A stretch of 64,000 nucleotides of DNA, from assembly GCF_018476525.1 (NCBI RefSeq), contig NZ_JAHCST010000012.1:62001-126000 (forward strand), in the 5' to 3' direction. The first letter of the stretch is position 1. Every line of letters begins with the position of its first letter. This document shows positions 8,555 to 16,127 of this stretch, one piece after another. Below the pieces are notes generated by a model, which ran no database searches, was not told the DNA's origin, and saw only the letters and a list, made by a program, of their open reading frames with translations. This DNA is from Acrocarpospora catenulata. Lineage in GTDB: Bacteria > Actinomycetota > Actinomycetes > Streptosporangiales > Streptosporangiaceae. Made by a program: the position numbers and the translations under genes.

Positions 8555-10023
8555 TGCGCGACTCAGCACCCACCGGGACCGAGGACGGCGTCACGCCCAC
8601 GGACCCCGCCGCCCCACTCGGCCCGGGATCGATGCTCCACGAGTTGACCCACCAGGCGCGCTGGGGGCTGGTGGCGACCAGGGCCATCGTCCTGGAGGCC
8701 GCGCATCCGCAGATCGGCGCGGCGCTGATCACCAACTCGACCTTCGTCGCACATCCCTGGCGCCGGCTCCGCAACACCGTGCTCAGCTCGCAGCGAATGG
8801 TCCACCCCGATGAGCGGGTACGGCAGCGGGAGGCGGCCCGGCTCAACCGCCTGCACGAGCGCATCACCGGCACCGACGCCGAAGGCCGCGCGTTCAACGC
8901 GGCGGACCCCGAGACCCGCGCCTGGGTGGTGGCGACGCTGTTCGAGTCCACGGTCACGATGTGCCGACTGAGCGGCGAGTCCCTCGACGGGCCCGTCCTG
9001 GAGCGTTTGTACTCCGAATTCCGGGCGTTCCTCGCCCTGATGGAGCCCGACGGAGGCACACTTCCGCCGACCCTGCGGGAGTTCTGGCGCTACTACGAAG
9101 TCATGATCGAGGAGCGGCTGGAGAACACCGAAGCGGTCCGTGTCATCCTCGATCGCCTGTTCGCGCAGGTACCGGCGCCGCCATTGCTCCGGGACAGCCC
9201 GGCCGTGTGGGCGGCGGGTAGGGCACTGGCCGGCCCCGTGGCCATCGCGATCACCGTCGCCTCGCTGCCCGAGCCGCTCCGCGCACGGCTGGGACTGCCC
9301 GAACTACCCGGCGCACGCACGTTGATCCACGCCGCCTACCTGTCCACCAGGTTCGCGACACAGCTGCTGCCGGAGGCGTGGACACGGCTGGACACGGTCA
9401 TGGCAATGATCGACCCCAGCTCCGGCTCCCAACCGGGTGCCGACGCGCTGGCAGGACTGCGCCGCGGCGCGACGAAGGCCGGGGCGCTTTTCCGCCTCCT
9501 CACACCCGCCCCGAGAACGGCCACCCCGGACGAGTCGACGGTACGGTCCGCCGCACGGTTCTTCTCGGAGGTCCTGGACCAGACCGGCAACGGCTTCCTG
9601 GACTGGCCCGACCTCGCCGCGATGGCCCGGGAGATCGCCACCCGTCTGGACCTGGACACCGAGGACGAGGACCGCCTGTTCACCGCCTTCGCCGACTGGT
9701 GGCGGGACCTGCAGCAGGAGCTGGACACCGACGGCGACGGCCGCGTCACCGGCCACGAGTACGCCGCGGCGACCGCCACCATGACCAGCTCCGCCCTCAT
9801 CAGAGTCGCCGAGGTCCTCTTCGACGTCACCGACAAGGACCGCAACCAGTTCATCGACGGCGGAGAGTACCGAACTCTCTTCCGCACGGCATTCGACCAC
9901 GACACAGGCGACGGCGACGACGACGAGCAACTGACCCGTACCGAGTTCGTCCGCCGCTTCCTGAAATTCATGGCCGGCCGCGGACACTCGGACGCCCACG
10001 ATCGATTGTTCGCCCACCCCTGA
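8554..10023 (+). CDS. MpaB/rubber-oxygenase-like (DUF2236) protein with C-terminal EF-hands
   Basis: 489 aa. Residues about 25-280 match the MpaB/latex-clearing-protein family of heme oxygenase-like helical proteins: VLEAAHPQIGAALITNS, then HPWRRLRNT and LHERITGTDAEGRAF (histidine-bearing conserved segments), then DPETRAWVVATL. Residues about 340-460 hold four EF-hand loops: DQTGNGFLDWPDL (about 343), DTDGDGRVTGHEY (about 390), DVTDKDRNQFIDGGEY (about 423) and DHDTGDGDDDEQL (about 447), the pattern of actinobacterial sarcoplasmic-type calcium-binding proteins. MpaB relatives cleave prenyl chains oxidatively, which fits a partner cis-prenyltransferase encoded with a 3-bp start/stop overlap. 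Calcium control of the oxygenase domain is inference. No signal peptide is seen. Confidence 0.85.
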   Translation: MRDSAPTGTEDGVTPTDPAAPLGPGSMLHELTHQARWGLVATRAIVLEAAHPQIGAALITNSTFVAHPWRRLRNTVLSSQRMVHPDERVRQREAARLNRLHERITGTDAEGRAFNAADPETRAWVVATLFESTVTMCRLSGESLDGPVLERLYSEFRAFLALMEPDGGTLPPTLREFWRYYEVMIEERLENTEAVRVILDRLFAQVPAPPLLRDSPAVWAAGRALAGPVAIAITVASLPEPLRARLGLPELPGARTLIHAAYLSTRFATQLLPEAWTRLDTVMAMIDPSSGSQPGADALAGLRRGATKAGALFRLLTPAPRTATPDESTVRSAARFFSEVLDQTGNGFLDWPDLAAMAREIATRLDLDTEDEDRLFTAFADWWRDLQQELDTDGDGRVTGHEYAAATATMTSSALIRVAEVLFDVTDKDRNQFIDGGEYRTLFRTAFDHDTGDGDDDEQLTRTEFVRRFLKFMAGRGHSDAHDRLFAHP

Positions 10024-10090
10024 GAAGCATCCGCGGCGCTGCCGAATCCAGCAGGACCCCATCGACGTCGAACATGAAAGCCTTGATCCC
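10024..10090 (-). pseudogene. 5' fragment of a HAD-family phosphatase gene
   Basis: Read on the minus strand this short stretch encodes GIKAFMFDVDGVLLDSAAP, the N-terminal motif I (DxDG, nucleophile aspartate) of haloacid-dehalogenase phosphatases such as beta-phosphoglucomutase. The reading runs on only a few codons (RMLLR) before it enters antisense of the MpaB gene. It lies in the gap between two plus-strand genes. This is a relic truncated to about 22 codons. Confidence 0.6.
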
Positions 10091-10120
10091 CGTGGTCGGC
10101 TCCTCAGAAGGGACAATGCG

Positions 10121-11368
10121 GTGACCAGCGGCGCCGGTGTGGAACTCGGACAGCGGGTGCGCTGGTTGATCAGGAAGATCCTCGCCTGTGTGAGTGTCGG
10201 GGTCACGGCAACGGTGGTGGTCGCGACGACGATCAGTCTGCTGCCGGGGCATTCCCTGCTCCAGGAGTACGTCGGCATGCTGTGGACGAACGCCGCCTCC
10301 CGGCTCGTCGTCCTCGCCGTGGTCGGGCTGTTGCTCGCGCTGGCCGTCCGGCGCCCGTGGAGCCGACCGCGGATCGCCATCGTCGTGGTCGCCCTTGTCG
10401 CGGTCACCGGCTCGGTGGGCCAGGTGGTGCGCATCGCCATCGCTACGGCCACCGCGGGCGGGTCGGTTAACCCGTTTGCCGAGTTGTTCCCAGGGGCAGC
10501 TGCCAGTCCCGCACCGGACGTCACGGAGATTTACCACCGGGCCGATGGCCGCGATCTCACCGTGTCGGTCTGGAAACCGGAATCCGGTGGTGGACCCGCG
10601 CCCGTCATCTTCAATATCCATGGCGGCGGATGGATGGACCAGAACGGCAACGGCACCGAGCAGGCCGCGGCGTTCGGGCCCGAGGCGGCCTGGTACGCCG
10701 AACGCGGCTGGCTGGCCGTCAGTGTGGACTACCGGCTTTCCGACGACGATCATGCCACCTGGGACGAGTCGCCGGCGGACGTGGCGTGCGCGCTGATCTG
10801 GACCGCTCGCAACGCGGGCCGCTTCGGCGGTGACGGGAGCAGAATCGCCGTTCTGGGGGGATCGGCCGGGGGTAACCTCGCCATCAACCTCGCCTACTCG
10901 GCGGCGCAGGGCAGCGCCGTCTCCTCCTGCGGTGGCAAGGTGCCCGTCCCGGCGGCGGTCGTCGCCACGGTGCCGGTGGTCGATCCGCGGAACGCCTACG
11001 ACCACGGCGTGCCGATTCCCGGCAGCGAGCCGAAACACTTCATCGGCAACTACATCGGCGGCACACCGGAAGATCACCCCGACCGTATCGCAGCCATCTC
11101 ATCGGCGACGTACCTGACCGGACATGCTCCCCCCACCCTGATCATCGAGCCCGAGGAAGACGGCTTCATCCCCTCCGAAGCCGTCTTCGCCTTCGCCGAG
11201 CAGGCGCGCCAGGCGGGCGTGGACGTGACCGTCGCCGGCCTGCCCGTGATCAACCACTTTCCGTTCACGTACGACACCATGGCCAACCAGGCGATACGCA
11301 CCATCACGGCGGCCTTCCTCGACCGCCAGCCCCTCTTCGCGCCAAATCAGGGGGCCAGCGAGAAGTAG
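10121..11368 (+). CDS. Membrane-anchored alpha/beta hydrolase (esterase/lipase, acetylesterase-like)
   Basis: 415 aa. Three hydrophobic helices lie in the first 115 residues (about 20-42, 60-78, 86-108), then a catalytic alpha/beta-hydrolase domain of the HSL/carboxylesterase type. Visible residues: oxyanion motif HGGGW at about 166, nucleophile elbow GGSAGG at about 246, an acid in EPEEDGFIP, and the catalytic histidine in VINHFPF. The domain probably faces outside the membrane. GTG start with AGAAGGG upstream. The 3' end overlaps the convergent metal-ATPase gene by 22 bp. The substrate is unknown; it may belong to the preceding prenyl cluster, separated by 97 bp that contain only the HAD fragment. 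Confidence 0.82.
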   Translation: MTSGAGVELGQRVRWLIRKILACVSVGVTATVVVATTISLLPGHSLLQEYVGMLWTNAASRLVVLAVVGLLLALAVRRPWSRPRIAIVVVALVAVTGSVGQVVRIAIATATAGGSVNPFAELFPGAAASPAPDVTEIYHRADGRDLTVSVWKPESGGGPAPVIFNIHGGGWMDQNGNGTEQAAAFGPEAAWYAERGWLAVSVDYRLSDDDHATWDESPADVACALIWTARNAGRFGGDGSRIAVLGGSAGGNLAINLAYSAAQGSAVSSCGGKVPVPAAVVATVPVVDPRNAYDHGVPIPGSEPKHFIGNYIGGTPEDHPDRIAAISSATYLTGHAPPTLIIEPEEDGFIPSEAVFAFAEQARQAGVDVTVAGLPVINHFPFTYDTMANQAIRTITAAFLDRQPLFAPNQGASEK

Positions 11369-13653
11369 TTCTCCTCTTCCTGGACGAAGTGCAGGCGGAG
11401 CACGGTGTGCAGGCCGTACAGGCAGGCCCGCAGGTCGTCGAGCTGGTCGGGCCGCAGTTCCCCGGCGGCGTCGGCCAGCCGCAGGTGGGTGGCGATGCGC
11501 CAGGCCAGGCGGTCGATCTCGGTGTGCGCCCTGCTCATGGTCGCGGTGGCCTCCCGCCCGCCGAGTGCCTCGGCCAGGGCCGGGTAGAGCTCGCGGTCCT
11601 CGGCGTGCTCGTGCGGCAGCAGCCGTTCGGTGAGCAGCCGGTCGACATCCCGTACCGCCTTCAGCGCGCGTGCCCCGTGCTCGGTGGACAGCAGGCTCGC
11701 GGCGTCCCGTACGGCGTCCAGCACGTCGGCGAGGTCGTCGTGTTCGGCGGCGAAGCGGCGGATCAGCTCCTCGGTGGCCGGTTCCAGCGCCGGGCGGGCG
11801 CCACCCCTGGGCAGTACGGCGCGGAGCGCGTTCAGGATGACCACGACGTCGATGGCCTCCTGCAGCAGCGCCCCGGCCGCCGGAGGCAGCCAGCCGAGCA
11901 GGGCGGCCACCATGGCCGCCAGCGACATGGCCATGCCGCCCGCGGCGGACTGCACGGCGATCCGGCGGGTGCGCACCGCGATCTCCATGGCGTCGGCGAG
12001 CCGGTCCACCCGGTCCGTGGTCAGCACCACGTCGGCGGCCTCGGAGGAGGCGGTGGAGCCGCGCGCCCCCATCGCGACCCCGACGTCGGCCGCCGCCAGC
12101 GCCGGGGCGTCGTTGATGCCGTCGCCGACCATGACGGTCACCGCCCGGGCGGTCTCCTCCCGGACCGCCTCGACCTTGTCGGCGGGCGACTGCTCGGCCC
12201 GTACGCCGTCCAGGCCGACCACGGCGGCCACCTCCCTGGCCGGTTCGGCGCGGTCGCCGGTGAGCATCAGCAGGCGGTCGATGCCCGCCGAGCGCAACCG
12301 CCGGAGCGTACGGGGCGCGTCGTGACGGAGCGGGTCGCGCAGCAGAACGGCCCCGCACAGGACGTCGTCGACGGTGAGCCAGGCGACGGCGGCGCCGTCC
12401 AGGACGGCCCGGTTCTCGGCCGCGCCGGCCCAGCCGGGGACGGACTCGGGCGGTGCCACGAGTTTGCCGAGGCGGACCTTCCGGTCGCCGACGATGCCGG
12501 TGACGCCCCGGCCGGGCTCCTCGGTCACCTCGCGGGGGACCGTCAGCGGCAGGTCGCGGGCCCGTGCCTCGGCGACGATCGCCTCCGCCAGCACGTGCGC
12601 GGACACCTGGTCCACCGAGGCGGCCAGCCGGAGCACCTGCGCGGGCGTCCAGCCGGGCGCGGCGGCGACCTGGAGGACCCGCGGGCGGCCGCTGGTCAAC
12701 GTGCCGGTCTTGTCCATCAGCAGGGTACGGGCCCGGCCCAGGCGTTCCAGCGCCCCGCCGTCCCGGACGACGACGCCCTGACGGGCCGCCCGGGACAGCC
12801 CCGACACGATCGCCACAGGGGCGGCCAGCAGCAGCGGGCACGGCGTCGCCACCACCAGGACCGCCACCGCCCGTACGGCGGAACCGCTCAGCGCCCAGGC
12901 GGCCCCGGCCACGGCCAGCGAGAGCGGGAGGAACCAGGCGGCGTACCGTTCGGCCAGCCGCACCACCGGCGCCCGCCGCGCCCCCGCCTGCTCGGCCAGC
13001 CGGACGATCTGCGCGTACGTGCTGGCCTCGGCCGTGGCGGTGGCCGCCAGGTCGAACGCGCCTCCCGCGTTGACGACGCCGCTGCGCACCTGGTCGCCCC
13101 TGCCCCGTTCGACCAGGGCGGACTCTCCCGTGAGCGCGGACTCGTCCAGTACGGCCGGGCCCGCCGTCACCCGGCCGTCCACCGGGACCACCTCGCCGGG
13201 GCCGACCACCACGACGTCCCCGGCCCGTACCTCGGCCAGCGGGACGACGGTCACCTCCTCGCCGTTCCTGCGGCGGGCCGTGCGCGGCGCCCGTTCGAGC
13301 AGGGCACGCAGGTCGCGGGAGGCCCGCCGTTCGGCCGCCGCGTCCAGCGCCCGCCCGCTGGCCAGCATCACGCCGATCAGGGCGCCGGCCAGGTACTCCC
13401 CGACCGCCAGGGTGCCGCCCAACGCCAGCACCGCGATCAGATCGACCCCCGCCCGCCCTTTACGCAGGCTGGCGACCACCCAGGCCACAGCGGGCACGAT
13501 CGCCACAAGGGTTCCCGCCGCCCAACAGGCATCCGCGACACCCCGGGCCCCGGCCAGCCAGGCCACGCCGCCGGCGACCAGCGCGCCGCAGGTCGCCGCC
13601 AGCAGCGCACGCTCTCCCCATCGATCGAGTACAGCACCAAAGGAACGCAGCAT
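11347..13653 (-). CDS. P1B-type heavy-metal ATPase fused to a C-terminal hemerythrin domain
   Basis: 768 aa. Residues 1-600 form a P1B-type metal ATPase: actuator TGES (175-178), TPCPL metal-binding transmembrane motif (270-274), phosphorylated D314 in DKTGT and the GDGINDAPA hinge. The HP dipeptide of the nucleotide domain (usually SEHPLA) reads SAHVLA. No N-terminal CxxC or His-rich metal domain is present. Residues about 620-768 are a hemerythrin/HHE fold with candidate di-iron ligands in AEHDDL, PHEHAEDREL, RAHTEID and LHFVQEEENYF. A fused oxygen/redox or iron sensor on a metal pump suggests transport controlled by oxygen, iron or NO (inference). Start chosen at ATG 13653 because GGAGG lies 6-7 nt upstream; a longer start at 13716 is possible. 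Confidence 0.88.
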   Translation of the reverse strand: MLRSFGAVLDRWGERALLAATCGALVAGGVAWLAGARGVADACWAAGTLVAIVPAVAWVVASLRKGRAGVDLIAVLALGGTLAVGEYLAGALIGVMLASGRALDAAAERRASRDLRALLERAPRTARRRNGEEVTVVPLAEVRAGDVVVVGPGEVVPVDGRVTAGPAVLDESALTGESALVERGRGDQVRSGVVNAGGAFDLAATATAEASTYAQIVRLAEQAGARRAPVVRLAERYAAWFLPLSLAVAGAAWALSGSAVRAVAVLVVATPCPLLLAAPVAIVSGLSRAARQGVVVRDGGALERLGRARTLLMDKTGTLTSGRPRVLQVAAAPGWTPAQVLRLAASVDQVSAHVLAEAIVAEARARDLPLTVPREVTEEPGRGVTGIVGDRKVRLGKLVAPPESVPGWAGAAENRAVLDGAAVAWLTVDDVLCGAVLLRDPLRHDAPRTLRRLRSAGIDRLLMLTGDRAEPAREVAAVVGLDGVRAEQSPADKVEAVREETARAVTVMVGDGINDAPALAAADVGVAMGARGSTASSEAADVVLTTDRVDRLADAMEIAVRTRRIAVQSAAGGMAMSLAAMVAALLGWLPPAAGALLQEAIDVVVILNALRAVLPRGGARPALEPATEELIRRFAAEHDDLADVLDAVRDAASLLSTEHGARALKAVRDVDRLLTERLLPHEHAEDRELYPALAEALGGREATATMSRAHTEIDRLAWRIATHLRLADAAGELRPDQLDDLRACLYGLHTVLRLHFVQEEENYFSLAP

Positions 13654-13763
13654 TTCCCAACCTCCACCTCCATGCCACCCCGCCACGTCACCTGGCGGTA
13701 GAGCCGAAGGACCCACCGAGCGGTCAGGAGTTTCGAAGGCCAGCGGTCACCGTCTTTGCGTGA

Positions 13764-14516
13764 TCAGCGAAGGGAGTTCCCTCCGTCGGTGGTGATGGAG
13801 CGTCCGGTGATCCAGCTTGCTCCCTCGCCGCACAGGAACGCGATGACCTCAGCCAGGTCTTCGGGGGTGCCGGCGCGACCCAGTGGCGTGGCGCGCGCGG
13901 CGGTGGCCAGGAGCCGTTCCGGATCGGGGCTGATGTCGCGGAGCGCGTCCGTCGCAACCACGCCGCCGCTCACAAGGTTGACCGTGATGCCATCGCGGCC
14001 GAGTTCCACGGCAAGGTAGCGGACGAGGCTTTCTGCCGCGGCCATGGCGGCGGCAATCGCCGCGTAGCCGGGGACGTGCCTGTTCGTCCCGGTGCTCACG
14101 GTCGTCACGACGCGCCCGCCGCCGTTCAGTTGCGGGCGTGCCGCCGCCACCAGGGCGAGGAGGGAGCCGACACGTGTGACGAACTGCTGCTCATAGGTGT
14201 GCCAGGGTGTTTCGAGGGCCTTTCCCAGAGACGGCGAGCCGGAGCCGAAGCCTGTCGCGTTCGAGATGACCGCGCGGACGGAGCCGAGCTGTTCACCTGC
14301 CGCGCGAACGAACTCCGCACACTGGTCCCGGTCCGCGACATCCAGCGCGAAGGCGGCGGCGTGTCCGCCGTTTCGGCTGATCACGTCGACGACTTCGGCG
14401 GCCGACTCGGAGTTCCGGTGGTAGCCGACCGCGACGGCGTAACCGTCTCGTGCGAGCGCGAACGCGGTGGCCCGGCCGATGCCCCGGCCTGCTCCGGTGA
14501 TGAGGGCGGTCTTCAT
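13764..14516 (-). CDS. SDR family protein of FabL type lacking the catalytic lysine
   Basis: 250 aa short-chain dehydrogenase/reductase fold. The cofactor motif TGAGRGIG is intact, and NATGFGSGSPSLGKAL and RYLAVELGRDGITVN follow. The active-site segment reads GYAAIAAAMAAAESLV. Relatives of the FabL enoyl-ACP reductase class use Y-x6-K in this place (for example YTTVGVSK); here the position is M, and the classical YxxxK lysine is A, so neither lysine exists. The protein may bind NADP(H) but be catalytically weak or inactive, or use another mechanism. Its ATG overlaps the stop of the upstream crotonase (ATGA). Last gene of the left arm of the catabolic regulon. Confidence 0.8.
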   Translation of the reverse strand: MKTALITGAGRGIGRATAFALARDGYAVAVGYHRNSESAAEVVDVISRNGGHAAAFALDVADRDQCAEFVRAAGEQLGSVRAVISNATGFGSGSPSLGKALETPWHTYEQQFVTRVGSLLALVAAARPQLNGGGRVVTTVSTGTNRHVPGYAAIAAAMAAAESLVRYLAVELGRDGITVNLVSGGVVATDALRDISPDPERLLATAARATPLGRAGTPEDLAEVIAFLCGEGASWITGRSITTDGGNSLR

Positions 14517-15307
14517 GAGCGGCCCGCGAAGGTGATGTGGTCACCGTCCGCCGCATCGGCGTAGCTGCGCCGCGCTTGTTCCTGAAGCCTCGCGGATTCG
14601 GGACCGGCCAGTCTCTCCGCGAAGAGAGCGGCTTCCAGCCGGAGACCTTCGGCGAGCGGCAGCCGGGAGCCCTCGACCAGGGCACGTTTCGCGGCGGCGA
14701 GCGCGGCGGCGGGACGGGACGCCAGGTGGCGGGCCAATCTCAGCGTCTGCGCCTGGAAGTCAGGGGTGGGGAGGACTCGTTCGACGATTCCGTACGTCCT
14801 GGCCTGGTCGGCGGTGAGGACGTCGCAGGACAGGACGACGTCGGCGGCCCGTCCGGGGCCGATCAGCCTGGTCAGGCGTTGGGTGCCGCCCGCCCCGGGG
14901 ATGATGCCGAGGGCGATTTCGAGCAGGCTGAAGTGGGCGGAGGCCGAGGCCCATCGCAGCGTGCACGCCAGAGACAGTTCGAGGCCGCCACCCCATGCCT
15001 GGCCGTCGATCGCGGCGATCACCGGCTGGGAGATCCGCTCAATGCGCCGCATCGCGGTATACCAGATCTTGGCCCGCGGCACCGGCCCACGGGACAGTTC
15101 GGCGAGTTCGTCCAGGTCGGCGTGCGCGACGAAGTATCCGGGGACGCCACTGGTCAGCACGACGACACCGATGCCGGGCGTGTTCTCCACCCGCGTGAGT
15201 TCCGCGTCCAACTCTTCCAGCGCGGCGAAGGTGAGGAAGTTGCGCGGCGGGTTGCGGTAGGTGAGGACGGCGACGCCGTCACCGTCCTCACAGCTCCACA
15301 TCGTCAT
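14513..15307 (-). CDS. Enoyl-CoA hydratase/isomerase (crotonase) family protein
   Basis: 264 aa. Crotonase fold with oxyanion hole segment AIDGQAWGGGLELSLAC and substrate segment LLEIALGIIPGAGGTQRLTR. Both hydratase glutamates (in GLEL and LLEI) are present, so a hydratase/hydrolase reaction on an acyl-CoA is plausible. The start is the first ATG of MTMW, one base after the stop of the upstream hydrolase; the much longer in-frame extension is antisense shadow. Within the regulon it would follow CoA activation by the ligase at 22-23.6 kb. Confidence 0.87.
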   Translation of the reverse strand: MTMWSCEDGDGVAVLTYRNPPRNFLTFAALEELDAELTRVENTPGIGVVVLTSGVPGYFVAHADLDELAELSRGPVPRAKIWYTAMRRIERISQPVIAAIDGQAWGGGLELSLACTLRWASASAHFSLLEIALGIIPGAGGTQRLTRLIGPGRAADVVLSCDVLTADQARTYGIVERVLPTPDFQAQTLRLARHLASRPAAALAAAKRALVEGSRLPLAEGLRLEAALFAERLAGPESARLQEQARRSYADAADGDHITFAGRS

Positions 15308-15308
15308 G

Positions 15309-16127
15309 TCAGCCCTCCGGTGAGTCGAGTCCGTGCTCCGCGAGGAAACGCAGCACGGCGTCGTTGAAGAAGTCAGAGTTGTCCTGGTTGGCCAGGTGGG
15401 CGGCGTCCGGGACGACGAGGTACCGCGCCAGTGGATCCCGGCGTTCCCAGACCGGCATCGCGGCGCGAAAGTTGCCGAGCCGGTCGTGCTCGCCGTGCAG
15501 CAGCAGTTCGGGTATCTCGATCCGGTACCCGGGCTCGGGGTGGAGGGCGCCGACCAGGCTCGCCATGACCGCGACCATGTCGCGGTGCGCCATGCGCCCG
15601 GCGGCCTCACGTACGTACTCACGGACGCGGGGGTCACGCGCGGACGCCCTGGCCTCCTGGCGGATCAGAGTCTTCGGCGGGTACCAGGGCAGCATCCGGA
15701 TGACCGCCCGGGCCTGGAGCCGTTCTCGGCGTGACAGCGGCAGGGTGTTCCCGGCACAGCCCAACGCCACCAGGCCCGAGGCTCTGCCGGGATGGCGGTA
15801 GACGATCTCCTGGGAGAGATTGCCGCCCATCGACTGCCCGACGAGCACGGACCGCTCGATGTCCTCCTGGTCGAGGATCGCCAGCAGGTCGTCCGCGGCT
15901 GCCCGCAGCGTCCACGGGACCTGGTTGGGGATCGAGCGGCCGTGGCCCCGAACGTCCCACAGCAGGATCCGGTGCCGGGCGGCGAACGCCTCGATCTGCG
16001 GCTCCCACGTGCGGTGGTCGAGGGTCGCGCCGTGCGTGAAGACGATTGGGGGGCGGTCGCCGGAACCGCCGGTCCAGTAGTGGATCTCGCAGCCGACGCG
16101 CCGGAGGGTCCGGTGCCGCAGCGTCAC
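15309..16127 (-). CDS. Alpha/beta hydrolase
   Basis: 272 aa, typical alpha/beta-hydrolase size. Visible: oxyanion HGATLDHRTW, WDVRGHGRS, nucleophile elbow VGQSMGGN, an acid in LLLHGEHDRLGNF and the histidine in DAAHLANQ. The family includes C-C bond hydrolases, lactonases and esterases; the substrate cannot be read. GTG start with a strong AAGGAGG 7 nt upstream and a 4-bp overlap with the preceding CocE-type gene. One of two hydrolases in this arm. Confidence 0.87.
   Translation of the reverse strand: MTLRHRTLRRVGCEIHYWTGGSGDRPPIVFTHGATLDHRTWEPQIEAFAARHRILLWDVRGHGRSIPNQVPWTLRAAADDLLAILDQEDIERSVLVGQSMGGNLSQEIVYRHPGRASGLVALGCAGNTLPLSRRERLQARAVIRMLPWYPPKTLIRQEARASARDPRVREYVREAAGRMAHRDMVAVMASLVGALHPEPGYRIEIPELLLHGEHDRLGNFRAAMPVWERRDPLARYLVVPDAAHLANQDNSDFFNDAVLRFLAEHGLDSPEG

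Noticed and set aside
9968-11077. 369-codon open frame on the minus strand over the oxygenase/esterase genes
   Set aside because: It lies antisense to two well-supported plus-strand genes and has the biased composition of a shadow frame; only the 22-codon HAD motif in the gap is meaningful.
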